The notes under the pieces: model-generated
Told to the model about the DNA's origin: nothing
Databases searched by the model: none
What the model saw: the letters and a program-made list of their open reading frames with translations, nothing else
In this document: positions 1 through 4,986 of the stretch, piece by piece
How positions within the stretch are numbered: the first letter of the stretch is position 1
How the letters are laid out: each line of letters opens with the position of its first letter
Program-made: the position numbers and the translations under genes
From: Actinomycetes bacterium
GTDB lineage: Bacteria > Actinomycetota > Actinomycetes > Actinomycetales > Cellulomonadaceae
Assembly (NCBI GenBank): GCA_023418375.1
Contig: JAEZZV010000291.1
Coordinates: 1-5,426, forward strand
Direction of reading: 5' to 3'
DNA: 5,426 nt

Positions 1-492
1 GCCCCCACCGGCGCTGATGCCCTCGACGACGACGCGCGCCGGGTCGAGCCCGAGCGCCGCCGCGTTCGCCACGAGCCACGTCAGGGCGGTCCACGCGTCG
101 TCCAGCGCGGCCGGGAACGGGTGCTCGGGCGCCAGGCGGTAGCCGACGGAGGCGATCGCGCACCCGGCGTCGGCGGCCAGGTCGAGCAGGGGGACGACGT
201 CGTCCCAGGCCGTGCCGGTGACGAGCCCGCCCCCGTGCAGGTGCAGCAGCCACGGCACCGGCCCGGCGGCGCCGGTCGGGTGGACGAGGACCACCTCGAC
301 GGGTCGCGCGCCGTCGCCGTGAGCGGTGACGACCCGGGTGCGAAAGCGCCCGGCGGCCGCCTCCTCGACGGCCGCCGGGCCCACCGAGCGGCCGCGCAGG
401 GCCGCGATCTCGTGGGTCTCGAGCGTGCGGACCACCTCGTCACGACGACGCGCGAGGGCGGCCTCCAGCTCGGGGTCGAACGGTGGACGCAC
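1..492 (-). CDS. Alpha/beta hydrolase, HSL (hormone-sensitive lipase) type, 3' end cut by the window edge
   Basis: Only the first 164 codons are visible. Seen: after a variable N-terminal segment, the sequence LHLHGGG (residues 83-89) is the oxyanion-hole HGGG motif. GYRLAPEHPFPAALDDA (117-133) is a hallmark of the HSL/esterase family IV. GISAGGG (158-164, at the window edge) is the nucleophile elbow GxSxG with Ser160 as the catalytic serine. The acid and histidine of the triad lie outside the window. The family hydrolyses carboxylic esters of small or medium acyl chains in the cytoplasm; no signal peptide is seen. The GTG start is chosen because the frame contains no ATG and is closed by the permease stop 6 nt upstream, and a GAAGGG sits 10 nt before it. 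The short gap places it as the last visible gene of the transport operon, which suggests it acts on the imported compound (inference). It could equally be a deacetylase or a lactone hydrolase. Family call is strong; substrate unknown. Confidence 0.9.
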   Translation of the reverse strand, partial: MRPPFDPELEAALARRRDEVVRTLETHEIAALRGRSVGPAAVEEAAAGRFRTRVVTAHGDGARPVEVVLVHPTGAAGPVPWLLHLHGGGLVTGTAWDDVVPLLDLAADAGCAIASVGYRLAPEHPFPAALDDAWTALTWLVANAAALGLDPARVVVEGISAGGG

Positions 493-498
493 CGCGCA

Positions 499-1323
499 TC
501 AGCCCTTCAGGGAGCCCTGGAGCAGCGCGCTGACGAACTGGCGCTGGAAGACGAGGAAGACGATCAGCGTCGGCGCGAGGATGAGCAGCGACCCGGCGCA
601 CAGCAGCGGGATGTCCGTCCCCCACTGGCCCTGGAACGCGCCCAGGGCGCCCGCCATCGTCCGTTGAGCCGGGTCGGAGACCAGCACGACCGCGAGCAGG
701 AACTGGTTCCACGTCCACAGGAACAGCAGGATCGCGAGCGACGACAGCGCCGGCATGGACAGCGGGACGTGCACGCGCCAGAACATCTGCCACGTCGAGG
801 CGCCGTCGATGCGCGCGGCCTCGGAGATGTCCTCGGGCATGTTCACGAAGTGCGCGCGCATCCAGTAGACGGCGAACGGCATGTACAGGCCGATGAGGGG
901 CAGGATGATCGCCCACCGGGTGTTCAGCAGCCCCAGGTCCCGCATCTGGTAGTACAGCGGCACGATGACGCCCTCGCGCGGCAGGGTCAGGCCGAGGACG
1001 AACGCCACGAGGACGATGCGCGCGCCCGGCGGGCGCAGGTGCCCGAGCGCGAAGCCCGCGAGGGTCGCGATGAAGAGCGACACCGGCACGACGGCGATCT
1101 CGATGAGGAAGCTCGACCACAGGAGCGCGCCCATGTCGGCGACCTTGAAGGCGTCGACGAAGTTCGACCACTGCGGCGAGTCGGGCCACTCCAGGCCCGA
1201 CGGGTACGTCCCCGAGGGGTGCAGCGCCGTCACGAAGAGGCTGATGAACGGCAGGATCGTGACCGCCATCAGCACGATGAGCATGGTGCGGCCGAGCCAG
1301 GTCTCTCGGCGGGAGACGATCAC
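499..1323 (-). CDS. Carbohydrate ABC transporter permease, MalG/UgpE/AraQ-like (CUT1 family)
   Basis: This 274-residue protein is one of two membrane subunits of a sugar-type importer. Seen: six hydrophobic stretches, near residues 14-33, 70-95, 102-126, 137-157, 194-216 and 238-261. The cytoplasmic EAA loop, SEAARIDGASTWQMFWRVHVP (near 167-187), docks onto the ATPase. The C-terminal tail ending FQRQFVSALLQGSLKG (259-274) is typical of MalG-type subunits of about 270-300 residues. The start is GTG at 1323, overlapping the TGA of the upstream permease as GTGA. A good Shine-Dalgarno GGGAAGG stands 6 nt before it. The partner permease, binding protein and downstream hydrolase are all co-directional. 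The substrate cannot be predicted from this subunit. No ATPase gene is visible, so a multitask ATPase such as MsiK is likely (established for many actinobacterial CUT1 importers; inferred here). Confidence 0.96.
   Translation of the reverse strand: MIVSRRETWLGRTMLIVLMAVTILPFISLFVTALHPSGTYPSGLEWPDSPQWSNFVDAFKVADMGALLWSSFLIEIAVVPVSLFIATLAGFALGHLRPPGARIVLVAFVLGLTLPREGVIVPLYYQMRDLGLLNTRWAIILPLIGLYMPFAVYWMRAHFVNMPEDISEAARIDGASTWQMFWRVHVPLSMPALSSLAILLFLWTWNQFLLAVVLVSDPAQRTMAGALGAFQGQWGTDIPLLCAGSLLILAPTLIVFLVFQRQFVSALLQGSLKG
503..508 (-). promoter_or_regulatory. Probable ribosome binding site of the alpha/beta hydrolase gene
   Basis: GAAGGG on the minus strand lies 10 nt upstream of the GTG at 492, inside the last codons of the upstream permease gene. 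Its spacing is slightly long. It supports GTG 492 as the start, with translation re-initiating after the permease stop codon. Confidence 0.5.
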
Positions 1324-2285
1324 GAGTCACCTTCCCGGTTGAGCCGCTGCAGCGGGAGGACGACGAGGAGCACGAGGGCCATCAGGGCCACGGCGAGCGC
1401 GGACGCCTGGCCGATCTCGCGGTTGAAGAAGGCGAGCCGGTAGATCTCGAGCCCGGGGACGAGGGTCCGGTTGCCGGGCCCGCCCTGCGTGGAGATGTAG
1501 ATGATGTCGAAGCTGGCCAGGGCCGCGATGACCGTGACGGTGACGCAGACGGCGATCTCCTGGCGCAGGCTCGGCAGCGTGATCGCGACGAACTCCCGCC
1601 AGGGGCCGGCGCCGTCGATGCGGGCGGCCTCGTAGAGCGCGGGGTCGATCTTCGTCATGCCGGCCAGCAGCAGGAGCATGCACAGGCCGAGGGCCACCCA
1701 GGCGCCGATGAGGCCGACGGCGGGCAGCGCCGTGTCGAAGTCGCCGAGCCAGGCACGGGCGACGCCGCCGAGGCCGACCGCCTCGAGGACCTGGTTGACC
1801 ATGCCGTTCGACGCGTACAGCCAGCTCCACATGATGCCGGCGGCGACGAGCGGGATGATCTGCGGCAGGAACAGCACGGTGCGCGAGACCAGGGCGAGCC
1901 GGCTCGTCGCGAACCCGCGGATCGTGTTCGCCGTGAACAGGCCGAGCGCGACCGGGATGAAGCTGAAGTAGATGATCAGCTGGAAGGCGTTCAGGATCGA
2001 GCCGGACATCTCCGGCTCGCGCCAGATCGCGGCGTAGTTGTCCAGGCCCACCCAGGTGGACTCGGTGACGCCGTTCCACTCGTAGAACGAGAACTGGATC
2101 GACTGCGCCATCGGGCGCAGCACGAAGATCGCGTAGGCGAGCGCTGCGGGAGCCACGAGGAGCAGCGCCTGCCCGCCCCGGCGCAGGCGCCGCGCCCTGA
2201 TGGCGCGGCGCCTGCTCTCCGGGCTACCCAGAGCCGGGGTGTCCTCGCGGCGGGCCGACGCTCGGCCGGTCAGCCGCTGGTCCAT
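1320..2285 (-). CDS. Carbohydrate ABC transporter permease, MalF/UgpA-like (CUT1 family)
   Basis: This 321-residue protein is the first of the two transmembrane subunits. Seen: an arginine-rich cytoplasmic N-terminal tail (near 24-36, SRRRAIRARRLRR), then a first membrane span at 39-59. Further spans lie near 100-122, 133-158, 188-210, 244-264 and 291-312. The EAA loop YEAARIDGAGPWREFVAITLP runs near 218-238. The family motif TQGGPGNRT (266-274) lies just after the fifth span. The reading frame is open far upstream, but that part is the antisense of the binding-protein gene. The start is taken as the ATG at 2285, the only ATG before the first membrane span, one nucleotide after the binding-protein stop. 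No good Shine-Dalgarno precedes it, so translation probably depends on coupling with the upstream gene. A perfect 14-bp hairpin lies inside codons for the arginine-rich tail. Confidence 0.95.
   Translation of the reverse strand: MDQRLTGRASARREDTPALGSPESRRRAIRARRLRRGGQALLLVAPAALAYAIFVLRPMAQSIQFSFYEWNGVTESTWVGLDNYAAIWREPEMSGSILNAFQLIIYFSFIPVALGLFTANTIRGFATSRLALVSRTVLFLPQIIPLVAAGIMWSWLYASNGMVNQVLEAVGLGGVARAWLGDFDTALPAVGLIGAWVALGLCMLLLLAGMTKIDPALYEAARIDGAGPWREFVAITLPSLRQEIAVCVTVTVIAALASFDIIYISTQGGPGNRTLVPGLEIYRLAFFNREIGQASALAVALMALVLLVVLPLQRLNREGDS
1330..1336 (-). promoter_or_regulatory. Ribosome binding site deciding the GTG start of the second permease
   Basis: GGGAAGG on the minus strand lies 6 nt before GTG 1323, within the last codons of the first permease gene. 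It explains why the overlapping GTGA start is preferred over later ATG codons and indicates coupled translation of the two permease subunits. Confidence 0.7.
2183..2215 (-). repeat. Perfect 14-bp inverted repeat (stem-loop) in the 5' coding part of the first permease gene
   Basis: GCAGGCGCCGCGCC (2183-2196) and GGCGCGGCGCCTGC (2202-2215) are exact reverse complements separated by five bases, CTGAT. All but one of the 14 pairs are G-C, so the mRNA would form a very stable hairpin about 70-100 nt into the permease gene and just beyond the binding-protein stop codon. A stable structure at this junction could protect the binding-protein message or hold back permease expression, as described for the malE-malF repeat region in E. 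coli. That role is inferred. No run of U follows, so it is not a standard intrinsic terminator. Confidence 0.7.
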
Positions 2286-2286
2286 C

Positions 2287-3666
2287 TCAGCCGACCGAGG
2301 ACTCGTACTCGGCCTGCACGGCCTCGAGCAGGGAGGTCGGGTCGATCTCACCGGCCACGAGCTTCTGCAGGTTCGGCGTCCAGCCCTCGGCGTACACGGA
2401 GCCGGTCGCGTTCGCGATGAAGTCCATCGCGCCGTCCTGCTCGCCGATCGCGGCGCCCGCGGCCAGGGTCTCGGCAGTGACGCTGCCCTCGGCGACCTCG
2501 GGCATGAACGCGTCGGCCGGGCCCATCGGGTGCGAGCCACCGATCTCGACGGCGATGGTGCGGGCCTCGTCGTTCGTGGCGATCCAGTTCAGGAAGAACG
2601 CGGCGCAGGCCGGGTTGGCGGCGTTCGCCGAGATGCCGTAGGTGAGCGGCGCCGACATCGCACCGAACGAGCCGCCCTCCTCGAGCGGGGGCATCAGGAA
2701 GAAGCCCACGTTCCCGGGCATCTGGGTGTCGAGGTTCCCGGACTCCCAGTCGCCGTTGAAGATGAAGACGCTGTTGCCCTCGATGAAGCGGCTCATCATC
2801 ATCGCGTAGTCCATCGAGTTGATGTCGTCGGCGAAGTAGCCGGCCTCGATCCAGGACTGCAGGTGCTCGGTCGCCTGGACGTTGGTGTCCGTGACGATCG
2901 TGGCGTCGGGCTGCTGGTAGATCCACTGGTTGATCGCGCCCGCGTCACCGTAGGACGCCATGAGGCCCTGCAGCGGGAACGCGAGGCCACCGGTGGCCCC
3001 GCCGTTGAACTGGGCCATCGGCACCAGGCCCGCGTCCTTCGCGGCCTGCAGGTAGGAGTCGAACTCCGCCAGCGTGGCCGGCGGCTCCTCCATGCCGATC
3101 TGGGCGGCGAGTTCCTTGTTGTAGAAGACGCCGGTCATCGAGAAGTTCAGGCCCATGGCGTACAGCGGCCCGCTGCCGCGGCGACCCTCGTCGTCCACGC
3201 GCATCTGCTCGAGCTGCGAGGCGGGCCAGGTGTCCCAGCCGAACGCAGCGGCGTACTCGTCGAGGTCGAGGAGCAGGCCGTCGCTCGCGAGCTCGGACAT
3301 CTGCGGCAGGCGCATGAGGTCCGGCGGGTCGTCCACGAGGACGCGCGGGGCGTTCTGGGTGAGGACGGCGAACTGGTCCTCACGGACGTCGAACGTCACG
3401 TTCGGGTACTGGTTGGTGAACTCGTCGAAGAGCTCGGTGGCGAGCGGGAAGCCCGTCTCGATGTAGGCCTTGAGGGTGACGGGGTCGGTGCCGCAGTCGG
3501 GCGCGGCGCTCGCGTCGTCGGCCGGGGCCGTCGTGTCCGTCGTCTCCGCCGGCTCCTCTGCGTCGGCCGATGATCCGGGCGCGCTGCAGGCTGCGAGTAC
3601 CAGGGCACTCACGGCGAGAGCCGCCGCCATGCCCGTGCGTCGTGCTGATCCACCAGGTCGAGACAC
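2287..3666 (-). CDS. Extracellular solute-binding lipoprotein of a carbohydrate-type ABC importer (SBP family 1)
   Basis: This 459-residue membrane-anchored binding protein captures the solute outside the cell and delivers it to the two permeases. Seen: a charged N-terminus with SARRTG, a hydrophobic core and a lipobox LAAC with Cys27 as the lipid-modified residue. An Asp/Glu/Thr/Ala-rich linker (about 31-57) follows, then a periplasmic-binding-protein fold starting near PVTLKAYIETGF (62-73). Typical family-1 features are the early PPDLMRLPQ segment (114-122), FYNKELAAQIGM (181-192), and FIFNGDWESGNL (301-312), comparable to the G-x-W region of sugar-binding proteins. GTG 3666 is preferred over the longer GTG start at 3741, because it follows a strong Shine-Dalgarno by 6 nt and gives a normal signal peptide. 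The longer start would lie inside the operator. It is the first gene of the operon. The ligand is unknown; only the sugar/CUT1-type family is supported. Confidence 0.95.
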   Translation of the reverse strand: MSRPGGSARRTGMAAALAVSALVLAACSAPGSSADAEEPAETTDTTAPADDASAAPDCGTDPVTLKAYIETGFPLATELFDEFTNQYPNVTFDVREDQFAVLTQNAPRVLVDDPPDLMRLPQMSELASDGLLLDLDEYAAAFGWDTWPASQLEQMRVDDEGRRGSGPLYAMGLNFSMTGVFYNKELAAQIGMEEPPATLAEFDSYLQAAKDAGLVPMAQFNGGATGGLAFPLQGLMASYGDAGAINQWIYQQPDATIVTDTNVQATEHLQSWIEAGYFADDINSMDYAMMMSRFIEGNSVFIFNGDWESGNLDTQMPGNVGFFLMPPLEEGGSFGAMSAPLTYGISANAANPACAAFFLNWIATNDEARTIAVEIGGSHPMGPADAFMPEVAEGSVTAETLAAGAAIGEQDGAMDFIANATGSVYAEGWTPNLQKLVAGEIDPTSLLEAVQAEYESSVG

Positions 3667-3675
3667 CAGTGTCTC
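3660..3675. repeat. 16-bp inverted repeat centred on the binding-protein start codon
   Basis: GAGACAC and GTGTCTC form exact 7-bp arms around a 2-bp centre at 3667-3668. On the minus-strand transcript the right arm begins with the GTG start itself and the left arm includes the end of the Shine-Dalgarno. As RNA it could form a 6-bp stem with a CUGG loop that hides the start codon. As DNA it could bind a dimeric regulator. The centre differs from the CG found in the nearby LacI-type operator, so it is probably not a second site for the same repressor. Confidence 0.5.
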
Positions 3676-3739
3676 CCTTCCTCGAGAGCGGTCCGGGGCG
3701 CCGGGGCCCCCGTCCCGGCAGTTGCTAAATCGTCTTAGC
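3667..3739 (-). other. GC-rich 5' leader of the transport operon
   Basis: If transcription starts near 3739, the transcript has an untranslated leader of about 73 nt. The stretch 3691-3719 is almost entirely G and C and contains the palindrome GGGGCCCC (3703-3710) and a short GGGGC/GCCCC pairing (3695-3699 with 3706-3710). Some secondary structure is therefore likely. I recognise no riboswitch or leader-peptide pattern. Confidence 0.45.
3673..3683 (-). promoter_or_regulatory. Strong ribosome binding site of the solute-binding protein gene
   Basis: The minus strand reads GAGGAAGGGAG, ending 6 nt before GTG 3666. This purine-rich site settles the start codon, which lies about 75 nt downstream of another in-frame GTG. 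Its last three bases overlap the arm of the inverted repeat centred on the start codon. Confidence 0.8.
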
Positions 3740-3740
3740 A
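3723..3740. promoter_or_regulatory. LacI-family operator over the predicted transcription start of the transport operon
   Basis: TGCTAAATCGTCTTAGCA has perfect 6-bp half-sites, TGCTAA and TTAGCA, and the central CG dinucleotide typical of LacI/GalR-family operators. Only two symmetric pairs of the 18-bp site mismatch. It begins about 6 nt downstream of the predicted -10 box of the minus-strand promoter, so a bound repressor would cover the start of transcription. The adjacent divergent LacI-family gene is the obvious ligand-responsive repressor (inference from proximity). I found no second copy of the half-site pair in the window. Confidence 0.8.
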
Positions 3741-3745
3741 CCCGC

Positions 3746-3775
3746 AGTCTGGGGACGTGCCGAACGTCGTGTCAA
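3746..3775 (-). promoter_or_regulatory. Probable sigma-70-type promoter of the binding protein/permease operon
   Basis: On the minus strand, 3775-3770 reads TTGACA, an exact -35 consensus. An 18-bp spacer is followed by CAGACT at 3751-3746, which matches the TATAAT -10 consensus at positions 2, 4 and 6. The predicted start is near 3739, at the edge of the LacI-type operator. In a GC-rich genome an exact TTGACA correctly placed in a divergent region is good evidence; the weak -10 box lowers certainty about the exact position. Confidence 0.7.
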
Positions 3776-3869
3776 GTCGCGCAGAAGGCTCGCGCCGGGT
3801 TCGTTACCCAATCGTGGCCATGGCCGCGCTCCCGCACACCCGGTGGGCGGCCCGGCACCAGGCCGCAAC

Positions 3870-3875
3870 TACGAT
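3870..3875 (+). promoter_or_regulatory. Possible -10 box of the LacI-family regulator gene
   Basis: TACGAT matches four of six positions of the -10 consensus, including the key TA and final T, and lies 24 nt before the GTG start. No recognisable -35 box stands 16-18 bp upstream, where the sequence is all G and C. Transcription would start about 3882, leaving a leader of roughly 18 nt. Low certainty. Confidence 0.35.
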
Positions 3876-3885
3876 GCGCACGGAC

Positions 3886-3892
3886 GAAGGGG
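3886..3892 (+). promoter_or_regulatory. Ribosome binding site deciding the start of the LacI-family regulator
   Basis: GAAGGGG ends 7 nt before GTG 3900. It selects this GTG over the in-frame start 57 nt further upstream at 3843, which would add a tail in front of the helix-turn-helix that the family does not carry. Confidence 0.75.
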
Positions 3893-3899
3893 TGAACAC

Positions 3900-4961
3900 G
3901 TGAGTCGACGCAGGGTCACGCTCGCCGACGTCGCGGTCGCCGCAGGCGTCTCGTCGACGACGGCGTCGCTCGTCCTGTCCGGGCGCGGCGACGAGCTGCG
4001 CATCTCCGACGCCGTCCAGCAGCGGGTCCGCGAGGTCTCCACCTCGCTCGGCTACCGGCCGAACATCCTCTCGGTCGGCCTGCGGCGCGGCTCCAGCCTC
4101 GCGCTCGGCTTCGTCTCCGACACCGTCGCGACGTCCCAGCTCGCCGGCGACCTCATCAAGGGCGCCCTGGAGGCCGCGCACGAGCGCGGGCTCATGCTGT
4201 TCATCGCGGAGTCCGAGGGCGACCCCAAGGTCGAGCGCCGGCTGCTCAACGCCCTGCTAGACCGCCAGGTCGACGGCGTGATCCTCGCGTCGATGTTCAC
4301 CCAGACCCGGCGCCTGCCGTCCGGGCTCGACCACGCCCCGGCGGTGCTGCTCAACGCACTGGCGAGCGAGGCCCGCCCCACCATCTCCTCGGTGGTGCCC
4401 GACGAGCTCGAGGCCGGGCGCGCGGCGGCACGCCTCCTGCTCGACGCCGGGCACCGCAGCATCCACCTCATCGGGGCCGGCCCCGGCCCCGATGACACCC
4501 CACCGGGCACCGTCGCGGGCCGCGAGCGCCTCCAGGGGATCCTCGAGGTGCTCGACGACGCCGGGCTCCGCCCCGCGAGCGCGTACCGCGTCGAGGACTG
4601 GCTCCCGCCGTACGGCTGGCACGCGACGACGCGGATCCTCGAGGCCGGCGGTGCCGGCTCGGCGATCATCACCTTCAACGACCGTCTCGCCTTCGGCGCC
4701 TACCAGGCGCTCCACGAGGCCGGCCTCGAAGTCCCGGACGACATGTCGATCGTCTCCTTCGACGACGCCCCGATCGCCGAGTGGCTGCGCCCCGGGCTCA
4801 CGACGTTCGCCATCCCGCACTACGAGCTCGGGCGGCGCGCGGTCGATCTTCTCCTCGAAACGATCGCGGGGCGCGGCAAGGACGGGGCGCCGGCGCCGGC
4901 CGTCCACCGCCTGCCGATGCCGCTGCGGACCCGCGAGTCGGTGGCGCCACCTCGCGCCTGA
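3900..4961 (+). CDS. LacI/GalR-family transcriptional regulator, probable local repressor of the transport operon
   Basis: The 353-residue protein has the usual family length. Seen: an N-terminal helix-turn-helix from VTLADVAVAAGVSSTTASLVLSG (6-28), then LGYRPN (50-55) leading into the hinge. A periplasmic-binding-protein-like effector domain runs from about 67 (ALGFVSD) to the end. ITFNDRLAFGAYQALHEAG (257-275) and VPDDMSIVSFDDAPIAEW (278-295) are characteristic of the C-terminal subdomain. The hinge reads NILSVGLRRG where many members have a form like NALARSLR. The leucine that inserts into the operator centre is kept at 61, while the preceding residues are unusual. At the positions that read bases, the recognition helix has Ser, Thr and Leu (19, 20, 24). 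It is divergent from the transport operon, whose promoter carries a LacI-type operator, so it most likely represses that operon until an inducer binds. Whether it regulates itself is unclear because the operator is well upstream of its own start. Confidence 0.95.
   Translation: MSRRRVTLADVAVAAGVSSTTASLVLSGRGDELRISDAVQQRVREVSTSLGYRPNILSVGLRRGSSLALGFVSDTVATSQLAGDLIKGALEAAHERGLMLFIAESEGDPKVERRLLNALLDRQVDGVILASMFTQTRRLPSGLDHAPAVLLNALASEARPTISSVVPDELEAGRAAARLLLDAGHRSIHLIGAGPGPDDTPPGTVAGRERLQGILEVLDDAGLRPASAYRVEDWLPPYGWHATTRILEAGGAGSAIITFNDRLAFGAYQALHEAGLEVPDDMSIVSFDDAPIAEWLRPGLTTFAIPHYELGRRAVDLLLETIAGRGKDGAPAPAVHRLPMPLRTRESVAPPRA
4470..4493. repeat. 24-bp near-perfect palindrome inside the LacI-family gene
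   Basis: ATCGGGGCCGG (4470-4480) and CCGGCCCCGAT (4483-4493) are exact reverse complements around two bases, CC. The stretch encodes IGAGPGPDD in the effector domain. It could fold as a 10-bp RNA stem with a 4-nt loop. GC-rich Gly/Pro codons make such symmetry easier by chance, so a function is uncertain. Confidence 0.5.
4932..4956. terminator. Weak candidate stem-loop at the convergent gene ends
   Basis: CGCGAG (4932-4937) and CTCGCG (4951-4956) can pair, and between them lies the palindrome GTGGCGCCAC (4941-4950). The structure falls in the last codons of the regulator gene, just before the 25-bp gap (4962-4986) that separates it from the convergent DUF3237 gene. There is no U-tract on either strand, so this would be an atypical terminator at best. 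I see no better terminator in the gap. Confidence 0.25.
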
Positions 4962-4986
4962 CCCGCCGACGCGCGCTCGCGACCGC

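Noticed and set aside
440..1330. An alternative minus-strand frame running through the second permease and into the hydrolase start, with an ATG at 499
   Set aside because: The ATG at 499 would overlap the permease stop as ATGA, but that frame stops after about 20 codons and shows no hydrolase motifs. The HGGG and GxSxG motifs are in the frame starting at GTG 492.
121..1443. A 440-codon open frame on the plus strand
   Set aside because: It is antisense to the hydrolase and permease genes, its product is a low-complexity Arg/Asp/His/Gln-rich string with no domain, and it arises from strong G/C bias at third codon positions.
2286..2540. An N-terminal extension of the first permease upstream of 2285
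   Set aside because: The added part is the antisense frame of the binding-protein gene, Arg/Pro/Ser-rich and unlike any permease N-terminus; the ATG at 2285 gives a normal length.
2200..3573. A 457-codon open frame on the plus strand
   Set aside because: It lies opposite the binding-protein gene, has the same Arg/Val/Gly-rich shadow composition, and no ribosome binding site or family motif.
3667..3741. A longer binding-protein start at 3741
   Set aside because: It would place translation inside the LacI operator, upstream of the predicted transcript start, and would put 25 residues ahead of a normal lipoprotein signal peptide.
4257..4907. Antisense open frames across the LacI-family gene
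   Set aside because: They are shadows in a GC-rich coding region with no start signal or recognisable domain.
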